A DNA stretch of 35,663 nucleotides from CAIZGX01 sp964430305 (lineage in GTDB: Bacteria > Bacteroidota > Bacteroidia > Flavobacteriales_D > Sanyastnellaceae): the NCBI GenBank assembly GCA_964430305.1, contig CAYSEX010000022.1:1-35663 (forward strand), in the 5' to 3' direction. Under the pieces are notes generated by a model that did not search any database, was not told the origin of the DNA, and was given only the letters and a program-made list of their open reading frames with translations. This document shows, piece by piece, positions 7,015 through 14,541 of the stretch; positions within the stretch are counted from its first letter, which is position 1, and every line of letters starts with the position of its first letter. The position numbers and the translations under genes are program-made.

Positions 7015-9300
7015 ATGAAACGCAAGCATTTTGCCCTCACGGTATTGCTATTCGTGTGTGTTGTTCTTTCACATGGTCAGCGTGTGGGAGTTGTTTTGAG
7101 CGGAGGTGGAGCAACGGCCATGGCACATGTTGGTTTCTTGAAGGCACTTGAAGAACAGCATATTCCAATTGATTACATTGTGGGTACCAGTATGGGGGCT
7201 ATTGTGGCTTCCTACTATGCAGCGGGTTATTCCACTGCAGAAATGGATTCGTTGTCGCGTACAGATGAGTTTCAGGAAGTGTCAGAGGGCAATTGGCCGA
7301 AAGATCTGCGTTTTTTTTACCTAGAGCAATCAGCTCAGCCTTCCATGGTTAATTTGAAATATAGCGGAGGTGACAATTGGAGTAATGCCCTGCCAACAAA
7401 TCTTATTGATCCCAGTTACATGGATTGGAATCACATGAGAACATTGGGCCAGGCGAATGCCGCAGCAAATTACAATTTCGATTCTTTGTTTGTTCCATTC
7501 AGATCGGTAGCAGCCGATGTGTCAAGTCAAAAGGAATACATCTTCAGAAATGGCAATTTGAACGAGGCAATTCGTGCATCGGCAACCTACCCATTCTTCA
7601 TACCACCCATTCGGGTAGATGGAAGGTTGCTCTATGATGGTGGAATCTATAACAATTTCCCCATTGATGTTTTGTATAATGAGTTTTTACCCGATATCAT
7701 ACTGGGTTGTGATGTTTCCGATGGAGCTCCAGAACCCAAGGAAAATGATTTGGTTTCTCAACTTGAGGCTTTAATTGTAACGGAGAAAAAAGTAGCGTTG
7801 CCATGTAAAGAAATTATAGTGGTTAAACCCAATGTTTCAAACGTTTCTACTTTTGATTTTGAACAGGTTGATCTTTCAATAGATGCTGGATATGCAGCTG
7901 CAATGAATCAAATGGAAGAAATTCAATCGGCCATTGGGCGACGCGTTTCAAGTCAAGAAATTCAGGCGAAACGAATGGAATTTCGTTCAAGATTGCCGCA
8001 ATTTGAAATTGGTAATATTGAAGTCATAGGTTTAGGTAAACGCGATGGCCGAGTTTCACAAGATTTGATGGGTAAAAAGAATTCAACAATTTCAATTGAT
8101 GGACTGAAAGAGAATTATTTCAGAATTCTCAAGGAAGGGGAGGTGAAGTCTATTTATCCAACCTTGAAGTATAATGCGAAAAGGCAGAACTTCGATATGA
8201 AATTAAAAATGACTCGAGAAAAAGATTTGTTTGTGTCATTTGGTGGGAACTACGCAAGTAGAGCCATTTCGGCGGGATACATAGGATTGCGATATCATAA
8301 CTTTGGAAAAATTCCGATCTTACTTGACGCAAACTCCTATTTTGGTCGATTTTATGGATCGGTGATGGTTCGCGCTCAGGGTCGATTAAAAATTAAAAAT
8401 TTGCCCATTCAAACTGCTCTGACTTTTACTCAAAACAGATGGGATTTTTATAAAAGTGTTTCAGCTTTTTTCGAGGATGTTAAACCTTCATTCATTTTAT
8501 TGAATGAACGCACCGCAGAGGCAACTCTATCTATGCCAGTTGGAACCTATGGGAAACTTTCGTTGGATGCGCTTTATGCTTATCAATACGACAAATACTA
8601 CCAATCCAGAAATTTTTTGAGTGTTGATACTGCCGACATGACTGAACTTGATGCAGGAATGGCGAGATTGGTCTATGAGCGAAATACATTGAATAAACCC
8701 CAATATGCAAGTGCGGGAACGCGATTGAAATTGGCATGTAAGTTCTCTCAAGGAGTGGAATATACTATACCTGGAACAACTTCTTTAAATAGAGATACAA
8801 TAACAAATGACCGACAATGGTATTCCCTCCGGGCCACTTATGATAATTATTTCATTCATGAGAAGAGATTTACTTTTGGTGCTCACATTGAAGGTGTTTA
8901 TACCAATACTCCTAAATTTCAAAACTATACGGCAACGTTAATCAATTGTCCAACCTTGAATGCGTTTCCTGAATTGGCCACTTATTTCTTGCCTCAATTG
9001 CGGGCCCCAAAGTTTTTAGCAGTTGGTGTTTCACCTATTGTTCATATAGGTAAATCGCTCGATTTCCGAATGGATTTATATGGTTTTAGACCTTTTCAAA
9101 ATGTGGTTCAAAAACCCAATGGTGATGTGGGATTCTTTGAGACCAAGAGAACCTTTACTTTGGGAAGTGCAGCACTGGTTTTTCATTCTCCCATAGGTCC
9201 CATTAGTTTGAGTGCGAATTATTACGAGCAAAAGGAAAATCCCTGGAGTATTCTTTTGAATGTTGGATTAATTATTTCCAACAAGTCAGGTCGCGAATAA
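7015..9300 (+). CDS. Patatin-like phospholipase fused to POTRA and outer-membrane beta-barrel
   Basis: A 761-residue exported protein. A signal peptide covers residues 1-21. The patatin domain spans about 23-320, with the oxyanion-hole glycines (LSGGGA, 29-33), the nucleophile elbow GTSMG with Ser59, and the catalytic aspartate in the DGG motif (Asp208). The Ser-Asp dyad is therefore intact and lipid acyl hydrolase activity is expected. Residues about 330-400 look like one POTRA domain (IGNIEVIGLG). The rest is rich in alternating beta strands typical of a BamA/Omp85-type barrel. The architecture is that of type Vd (PlpD-like) patatin autotransporters, which is common in Bacteroidota, so the enzyme is expected at the outer membrane. 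It is divergent from the kinase gene; the start is supported by the signal peptide. Confidence 0.9.
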   Translation: MKRKHFALTVLLFVCVVLSHGQRVGVVLSGGGATAMAHVGFLKALEEQHIPIDYIVGTSMGAIVASYYAAGYSTAEMDSLSRTDEFQEVSEGNWPKDLRFFYLEQSAQPSMVNLKYSGGDNWSNALPTNLIDPSYMDWNHMRTLGQANAAANYNFDSLFVPFRSVAADVSSQKEYIFRNGNLNEAIRASATYPFFIPPIRVDGRLLYDGGIYNNFPIDVLYNEFLPDIILGCDVSDGAPEPKENDLVSQLEALIVTEKKVALPCKEIIVVKPNVSNVSTFDFEQVDLSIDAGYAAAMNQMEEIQSAIGRRVSSQEIQAKRMEFRSRLPQFEIGNIEVIGLGKRDGRVSQDLMGKKNSTISIDGLKENYFRILKEGEVKSIYPTLKYNAKRQNFDMKLKMTREKDLFVSFGGNYASRAISAGYIGLRYHNFGKIPILLDANSYFGRFYGSVMVRAQGRLKIKNLPIQTALTFTQNRWDFYKSVSAFFEDVKPSFILLNERTAEATLSMPVGTYGKLSLDALYAYQYDKYYQSRNFLSVDTADMTELDAGMARLVYERNTLNKPQYASAGTRLKLACKFSQGVEYTIPGTTSLNRDTITNDRQWYSLRATYDNYFIHEKRFTFGAHIEGVYTNTPKFQNYTATLINCPTLNAFPELATYFLPQLRAPKFLAVGVSPIVHIGKSLDFRMDLYGFRPFQNVVQKPNGDVGFFETKRTFTLGSAALVFHSPIGPISLSANYYEQKENPWSILLNVGLIISNKSGRE

Positions 9301-9314
9301 TCGCATATCATCCG

Positions 9315-9322
9315 TATTTTTG
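9315..9322 (+). promoter_or_regulatory. Putative -7 box of the polysaccharide cassette
   Basis: TATTTTTG is an exact TAnnTTTG match, followed by AAAC and the ATG at 9327. No clear -33 TTG is visible. If real, the cassette mRNA starts at or next to its first start codon. Confidence 0.35.
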
Positions 9323-9326
9323 AAAC

Positions 9327-10337
9327 ATGAATAAAATTCGATTTGGAGTCATAGGATGCGGACACATTGGTAAAAGACATGCTGAAATGGTTATGCGTCA
9401 GGAAGGGGCCGAGTTGGTTGCTATGTGCGATGTTCGGTCAAAAGAAGCATGTGATGTGTCATATGAAGTTTCATTCTATCATGATCCATTGAAGATGATG
9501 CAAGAAGAGAATTTAGATGTTATTTGTGTTTGTACCCCGAACGGTCTGCATGCAGAACATAGTTTGCTTGCCCTACGAAATGGGAAACATGTAGTTGTGG
9601 AGAAGCCAATGGCATTGAGCAAGGCAGATTGCGAAGAGATTGTATTTGAATCATTAAAAGCAAACAAACAGGTGTTCTGTGTCATGCAGAATAGATATAG
9701 TCCGCCGAGTGAATGGATAAAATCTGTTTTAGAGGATAACGTTCTTGGAGAAATATATATGGTCAATGTGGATTTATTCTGGAACAGAGATGATAGATAT
9801 TACAAGCCAGGAGGTTGGAAGGGCGTGAAGGCTTTGGATGGTGGCACGTTATTCACACAATTCAGTCACTTCATAGATATTATGTTTTGGTTGTTCGGTG
9901 ACATTACCAACATACAAGCAAGGCTTCGCGATTTTAAACACCAGCATTCAACAGAGTTCGAAGATTCAGGAATTGTACTTTTTGATTTTGTGAAAGGAGG
10001 AATGGGCTCGATCAATTTTTCCACCGCAGTGAATCACGTGAACTATGAAAGCAGTTTAACCATTGTTGCTGAAAAGGGTACTGTGAAAATTGGCGGTCAA
10101 TACATGAATGAAGTAGCGTACTGTGAAATTGAAAATTATACCATGCCCGAATTGGCACCGGGAAACCCGGCAAATGACTATGGAGCTTATAAGGGTAGTG
10201 CGGCGAATCACATTTATGTCATTCAAAACGTGGTTGATGCTTTGAACGGAAAGGGACAGATTACAACCAATGCTATGGAGGGTCTAAAGGTGGTTGAAAT
10301 CATAGAACGAATTTATTCTGCTGCACAGAAGAATTGA
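9327..10337 (+). CDS. Gfo/Idh/MocA-family NAD(P)-dependent sugar dehydrogenase
   Basis: A 336-residue cytoplasmic oxidoreductase. The N-terminal Rossmann fold has the nucleotide-binding loop GVIGCGHIG at residues 7-15, followed by the family EKP motif (VVEKPMAL). The C-terminal alpha/beta domain has the YYKPGGWKG...DGGTLFTQ arrangement with an H-x-x-D pair (SHFID) seen in sugar dehydrogenases. As first gene of a flippase-glycosyltransferase-acyltransferase cassette, it most likely oxidises a nucleotide sugar, for example a UDP-GlcNAcA-type substrate as in the WlbA/WbpB branch; that substrate is inference. Its stop codon overlaps the flippase start by one base. Confidence 0.85.
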   Translation: MNKIRFGVIGCGHIGKRHAEMVMRQEGAELVAMCDVRSKEACDVSYEVSFYHDPLKMMQEENLDVICVCTPNGLHAEHSLLALRNGKHVVVEKPMALSKADCEEIVFESLKANKQVFCVMQNRYSPPSEWIKSVLEDNVLGEIYMVNVDLFWNRDDRYYKPGGWKGVKALDGGTLFTQFSHFIDIMFWLFGDITNIQARLRDFKHQHSTEFEDSGIVLFDFVKGGMGSINFSTAVNHVNYESSLTIVAEKGTVKIGGQYMNEVAYCEIENYTMPELAPGNPANDYGAYKGSAANHIYVIQNVVDALNGKGQITTNAMEGLKVVEIIERIYSAAQKN

Positions 10338-11620
10338 TGAAAATATTTCAAACGAATGCCTACCTGAAGCACGTCTTTACTTTAATGGCCGGAACGGTCA
10401 TTGGTCAAGGTTTGGTGTTTTTGTTATCGCCGTTCGTTTTTAGACTATTTACTCCTGAAGACTTTACTGCTCTGGAGCAATTTCTTATGCTAGTTACCGT
10501 ACTTTCTGTTTTGGTTACTGGAAAGTATGAGTTTGCAATCATGCATCCACGTGATGACGAAACTGCACGACATATTCTTGGTCTTTCATTACTAATTGCA
10601 TTGGTGATGAGTGCCTTTTTCGGAGTGATTTCAATTGTGTTTAGTAGTTCAATTGCAAGCGCTATGGGTTCGCCAAGTTTAAAATTAATGTTGTGGTCAT
10701 TGGGTCCAGTATTGTTTTTTACGGCCGTAGCCAACGCTTTGAATTATTGGTTTTCGAGAAAAAAGAATTATAAGGTGGCCGCTACTGCTAAAGTAATTTC
10801 TGCTGTTGGAGCAGAACCAGTTAAGATTGGCGTAGGTCTATTGAATTGGGGTGTATTCGGATTAACATGGTCCAATTTAATTGGAAATCTATTCGCAGCT
10901 ATTTTTTCTTTGGGCAAATTTCTAAAAGATGAAGTGAAAGGATTGAGTGGTCTGGATCGAAACGAGTTAAAGCGACAAGCAAAGAATCATAGAGATTATC
11001 CGCTGTTTAGTATTTGGGGAAGTGTTTTAAATCGAATTGCTCAATGGGCACACGTTGGAATTTTTGTAATTTATTATGGCCCAGTTGGAGTTGCAATGAT
11101 GGCTCTTTGCAGAAGAATTGTTCAAGCACCACTTAATGTTATCAGCAATTCTTATAGCCAAGTTTTTTTTCAGAGAATCAGTGAAATCGAAGACGCAGTG
11201 GAGTTAAAGAAATTGTATTACAAGGTACTCTTTCGATTTCTTACTTTTGGTTTTATACTTGTGTTGTTGATTTGGTTAATTCCCCAGAATACAATGGGTT
11301 TCGTATTCGGCGAACAATGGAATGAATCATTGATTTACCTTCAATGGCTAAGCGGTTGGTTTGCATTGAATTTTGTATCTTCTTCCATAGCCTTTATTAC
11401 CTATCGAATACAAATGCAACGTCTTGGAACATTGCTTGATGCTTTACATTTCATACTGGCTGTTGCAGCTATTTATGTGGCACATTCACTGGGGTTGAAC
11501 CAAATTGAGGCTTTGAAATTTTTTGCACTTTCAAAGGTAATTTATTTCGCTTTGAATTTGGTTGTCATTTCTTGGAGAGTAGAAAAATATGTGGTTCAGA
11601 ATAAATTGCATGAATCATGA
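10337..11620 (+). CDS. Wzx-like oligosaccharide flippase (MOP/MATE superfamily)
   Basis: A 427-residue polytopic inner-membrane protein with about 12 hydrophobic segments and few charged residues between them. The opening (GTVIGQGLVFLLSPFVFRLF, then TPEDF) is characteristic of polysaccharide-biosynthesis flippases that move undecaprenyl-linked sugar repeat units across the inner membrane. A TTG three bases upstream also opens the frame, but the ATG at 10337 is preferred: it overlaps the preceding TGA by one base. Its own TGA overlaps the glycosyltransferase ATG by four bases. No Wzy-type polymerase is seen next to it, so either polymerisation is encoded elsewhere or the product is a short glycan. 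Confidence 0.85.
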   Translation: MKIFQTNAYLKHVFTLMAGTVIGQGLVFLLSPFVFRLFTPEDFTALEQFLMLVTVLSVLVTGKYEFAIMHPRDDETARHILGLSLLIALVMSAFFGVISIVFSSSIASAMGSPSLKLMLWSLGPVLFFTAVANALNYWFSRKKNYKVAATAKVISAVGAEPVKIGVGLLNWGVFGLTWSNLIGNLFAAIFSLGKFLKDEVKGLSGLDRNELKRQAKNHRDYPLFSIWGSVLNRIAQWAHVGIFVIYYGPVGVAMMALCRRIVQAPLNVISNSYSQVFFQRISEIEDAVELKKLYYKVLFRFLTFGFILVLLIWLIPQNTMGFVFGEQWNESLIYLQWLSGWFALNFVSSSIAFITYRIQMQRLGTLLDALHFILAVAAIYVAHSLGLNQIEALKFFALSKVIYFALNLVVISWRVEKYVVQNKLHES

Positions 11621-12750
11621 AGATCATCTCATTGGTTCATACAACTTTTGTTAATGATAACCGTGTTGCACGCATGGCTTCGGCTTTGTTTGAATTGGAT
11701 CATGACGTTCAAATTCTTGCATTGCATAAAAATGGTTTGGCCTATCATGAAGATTTCAGGGAGTATTCAGTGAAACGCATTCGTCCATTTTTTCATTTTA
11801 TTCCTCGTTGGAACGCCTTCATTGGCGCAATTCATTTCTTTGAATTCATACTGCGCGCAAGTTGGCAAATTAGAAAAGCCGATGTTTTGATTTGCAATGA
11901 TGTTGAGGCATTTCTTATTGGTCTAATTGCAAAAATGTATAACGGACAATTGAGGTTGATTTATGATTGTCACGAGTTAGAATCGGAACGCATGGGCAAA
12001 GGGAAATGGAATAAGAAATTTGTGCGGTGGTTGGAATCAAAATACATTCATCGTGCAAAAATGGTAGTCACAGTTAGTCCGTCTATTCAATCCTGGTATC
12101 AAAAATCATATGGGTTAGATGAAGTAGCCCTGATACGTAATATTCCAGAGGTTGTTCCAATAAAATCTGAGCGTGTATTTCATGATAAATTCAATTTAAA
12201 TGCTTCACAAAAAGTATGTCTTTATCAAGGAGCGCTAATGCAAGGACGAGGACTTGAGTTGTTAATGAGTGCATTTGAAGATTTTCCTACGAATGAATAT
12301 GTTTTGGTGATTATGGGTGGAGGAAAGTTAGCCGAGTCTATTGAGGTTAGAGCGGAATTCAGTGATAAATTGTTTTTCCATCCCATGGTTCCGGGAAAGG
12401 AAATTGGAAGGTACACGGGAAGCGCAGATTGTGGAATTAACTCAGTAGAACCTTTATGTCTGAGTTATGCTTATTGTTTGCCGAATAAATTTTTTGAAAC
12501 GGTACTGTCGGAAATTCCTATTTTAACCAATGATTTAATTGACTGTACAAACTTGGTTAGTGAGTATAAAGTTGGCGCAGTAGTATCTGATTGGACGCGC
12601 GAGGGTATTCAAATTGCTGTGAAAGAGATTTGTTCTCGTTCGAAGTCTGAGTTTATTTCTGGGTTTGAGAAATTCAGAAAGGAAAATTCATGGAGCTTGG
12701 AAAAAGAAAAATGGAAAAATTATTTTCAAAATCGAATACATGAAATTTAA
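11617..12750 (+). CDS. Glycosyltransferase, GT4/GT-B type
   Basis: A 377-residue cytoplasmic or membrane-associated enzyme. The N-terminal half starts with an HTTFVNDNRVARMASAL segment, the acceptor-side loop typical of GT4 enzymes, and includes IYDCHELESERMG and VVTVSPSIQSWY. The C-terminal half resembles the nucleotide-sugar binding domain (LYQGALMQGRGLELLMSAF, then PNKFFE), where the family normally carries an E-x7-E-like motif; that motif is weak here. It is expected to add one sugar to a lipid-linked oligosaccharide handled by the neighbouring flippase. The start overlaps the flippase stop as ATGA, and the 3' end overlaps the next gene by 11 bases, which implies a single transcript. Confidence 0.85.
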   Translation: MKIISLVHTTFVNDNRVARMASALFELDHDVQILALHKNGLAYHEDFREYSVKRIRPFFHFIPRWNAFIGAIHFFEFILRASWQIRKADVLICNDVEAFLIGLIAKMYNGQLRLIYDCHELESERMGKGKWNKKFVRWLESKYIHRAKMVVTVSPSIQSWYQKSYGLDEVALIRNIPEVVPIKSERVFHDKFNLNASQKVCLYQGALMQGRGLELLMSAFEDFPTNEYVLVIMGGGKLAESIEVRAEFSDKLFFHPMVPGKEIGRYTGSADCGINSVEPLCLSYAYCLPNKFFETVLSEIPILTNDLIDCTNLVSEYKVGAVVSDWTREGIQIAVKEICSRSKSEFISGFEKFRKENSWSLEKEKWKNYFQNRIHEI

Positions 12751-13645
12751 AGACATTGCTGTTTCTTCATTGATAGATTATTCGACTCAGGGGTTATTTC
12801 ATGAGGTTTGGTTGTTGGGTAACTCAAAAAATGGAGAGTGGCGCATTTTTCGAGTGGAAGAGGATGGAGGTCAATTGATAGCTGCTTTTCTTGTATGGTC
12901 TACAAATTCATGGTGGGGAAAACAAGTAATTACTCCACCGTTGATGCCAACTATTGGAGTGTATTCAGAGAATACGGTGTTAAAACGGAGTGGTCAAATT
13001 ACCAAGCGTAAAGAGGTATTGCAAGCTTTAATCAAAGGGTTGAGAGAATCTAAGTATGCCTATTGGAAGTTTGATTTTCCTCCAGATTGGAATGATTTTC
13101 AACCATTTATTTGGGAAGGTATACATCCTGCAATGAAGTATACATATCGCATTGACTTAAAATCATCTTGGCGGGACCAAATGAGCGGTAAACTGAAGAA
13201 TGTCTTGTCACGAAAAGAATCCTATGAATTTGAGAGTCGTCCATTTACTTCAGAGCAATGGAATGTCTTTAATGCAGGGTTGAATCAGTATGGAATAAAA
13301 GGGGCTAAGGGTTTTGAAGAGATGATAGGAACACTCAGCTCTACGCCATTTTATTGTATTTCAGAAAAGAATGGGCGTTACCTAGCTGTTTGTGGAATCT
13401 TTGAAGGGGTCATGTATTATTTCGCGGCAGTAAATGAGAAAAAAGATAACGCCGCTTCTGCTAACGGCTTAATGTTTTGCATAGAGCTGGCTGAGGCCAT
13501 TGGAGCAACATACTTTGATTTTGAAGGTTCTATGATGCCCAACGTTGAACGGTTTTTTAGGGGGTTTGGCGGGCAATTGATCAATTATGGTTCTGTCAGT
13601 GATGGGAAATGGTGGGTAAAGCAGATGAAAAAACTAAAGAAATAA
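12740..13645 (+). CDS. FemAB/GNAT-fold acyl- or aminoacyltransferase-like protein of the polysaccharide cassette
   Basis: A 301-residue protein. The frame extends upstream to 12665, but the ATG at 12740 (MKFKDIAV) is chosen because the longer version overlaps the glycosyltransferase by 86 bases in lysine-rich sequence without family character. The C-terminal half has the hallmarks of FemAB-like acyltransferases: an IDL segment followed by a basic KLKNVLSRK stretch, a YYFAAVNEK...ASANGLMF strand-helix, and FDFEGSMMPNVERFFRGFGG near the end. Such proteins transfer aminoacyl or acyl groups to cell-envelope precursors. Here it may decorate the cassette's sugar, for example an amino sugar made with the help of the dehydrogenase; the acyl group cannot be told from the sequence. 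A strong terminator begins at its stop codon. Confidence 0.75.
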   Translation: MKFKDIAVSSLIDYSTQGLFHEVWLLGNSKNGEWRIFRVEEDGGQLIAAFLVWSTNSWWGKQVITPPLMPTIGVYSENTVLKRSGQITKRKEVLQALIKGLRESKYAYWKFDFPPDWNDFQPFIWEGIHPAMKYTYRIDLKSSWRDQMSGKLKNVLSRKESYEFESRPFTSEQWNVFNAGLNQYGIKGAKGFEEMIGTLSSTPFYCISEKNGRYLAVCGIFEGVMYYFAAVNEKKDNAASANGLMFCIELAEAIGATYFDFEGSMMPNVERFFRGFGGQLINYGSVSDGKWWVKQMKKLKK

Positions 13646-13672
13646 AAAAGTCTTCCAAAAGGAAGACTTTTT
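13645..13672. terminator. Bidirectional Rho-independent terminator
   Basis: AAAAAGTCTTCC (13645-13656) and GGAAGACTTTTT (13661-13672) form a perfect 12-base-pair stem with an AAAA loop. The A and T tracts make it work in both directions, ending the polysaccharide cassette on the plus strand and any readthrough of the gene at 13691 on the minus strand. Confidence 0.9.
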
Positions 13673-13690
13673 CGAATTCGATTTTATTTC

Positions 13691-14416
13691 TTAACCACCG
13701 ATAAGTGATTTTGCTGCTTTGTATTCAGCGTCTCCTTTGAAATAGGAATCGCCAAGATTCATCCATTCCAAAGCAGCATCATTGCTTCCTTTTTCTGAAA
13801 GTTTGGTGCTGTAAAAAATAAGCGCGTATTTTAAGAAATCTTTCTGAACTTCCTGATCAGTTGAAGCCTCACCCTTTGTTAAAAGCTCCTTTGCTTTGTC
13901 AAAAGAAAGTGCGGATTTTTTGTCTTTTGCGAATTCTAAACAATAGGCGTACATGATTAATGCACCTACGTCTTTTGGGTCAATATCTGCCATAGCATCA
14001 AAATAAAATTTGGCGTTCGAAACTTTCCCCTTCCCAATGCGGTCTTCGGCTTCTGAAATACCAAATTTTCTCAATTCGTTCAGGTAATCTTGAAACTCTT
14101 CCATTCTTGCTTCGTCTGGCTTTTTCTTGGCCATTTGAGCATATTTTGAAATGTATTTGAAACAATCTGAATTGGCTTTGGGGTATGTCTCTTTGAATTC
14201 ATCTCGTTTGCTCATTTCAAAAAAGCATCTACTCATAAACAAATATGGTAGTGGAGCTGCTTTTGTTTTATCTGAGAGAGTGTAGTCTTCAGCTTTTCGC
14301 AAACATTTTTCAAATTTTTCGTCTACAAAGAGAGAGAGGAGGTCGCTGTAGTCTTTGTTTTGAGCGTTTAAACTAAGTGTTCCTAGTAGCAAGAATAAGG
14401 CAAGCAGATTTTTCAT
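13691..14416 (-). CDS. Secreted TPR-like protein of unknown function
   Basis: A 241-residue protein with a clear signal peptide (residues 1-18, ending LSLNAQ). The mature part is almost wholly alpha-helical by composition, with repeated helix pairs carrying small and aromatic residues at TPR-like spacing (PYLFMSRCFFEMSKRDEFKE, KFYFDAMADIDPKDVGALI, LEWMNLGDSYFKG). I recognise no catalytic motif. It is probably a periplasmic scaffold or lipid-free adaptor, a common type in Bacteroidota. It diverges from the TonB receptor at 14542, with 125 bases between. Its 3' end faces the bidirectional terminator. A TGTATTTG box (one mismatch to the -7 consensus) lies on the minus strand near 14434-14441. 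Confidence 0.75.
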   Translation of the reverse strand: MKNLLALFLLLGTLSLNAQNKDYSDLLSLFVDEKFEKCLRKAEDYTLSDKTKAAPLPYLFMSRCFFEMSKRDEFKETYPKANSDCFKYISKYAQMAKKKPDEARMEEFQDYLNELRKFGISEAEDRIGKGKVSNAKFYFDAMADIDPKDVGALIMYAYCLEFAKDKKSALSFDKAKELLTKGEASTDQEVQKDFLKYALIFYSTKLSEKGSNDAALEWMNLGDSYFKGDAEYKAAKSLIGG

Positions 14417-14512
14417 GTTGTTGATTTAGATCTGTAATTTTCAAATACAATGCCTAAAGTAATTCCTTTTCTGAATTGCGCCAAATTTTAGTCAATTTGT
14501 AGAGATATGAAT

Positions 14513-14536
14513 TACCTTCGTGCGCATTGATTTTTG
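14513..14536 (+). promoter_or_regulatory. Two overlapping-range -7-like boxes before the TonB receptor
   Basis: TACCTTCG (14513-14520) and GATTTTTG (14529-14536) each differ from TAnnTTTG at one base. The second is five bases before the ATG at 14542. No TTG sits at a good -33 distance from either, so which one is used, if any, is undecided. Confidence 0.2.
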
Positions 14537-14541
14537 AAAGA

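Noticed and set aside
12665..12739. Upstream start of the FemAB-like gene at 12665
   Set aside because: The extra 25 residues are lysine-rich, lie within the glycosyltransferase gene in another frame and lack family similarity; 12740 gives a normal 11-base overlap.
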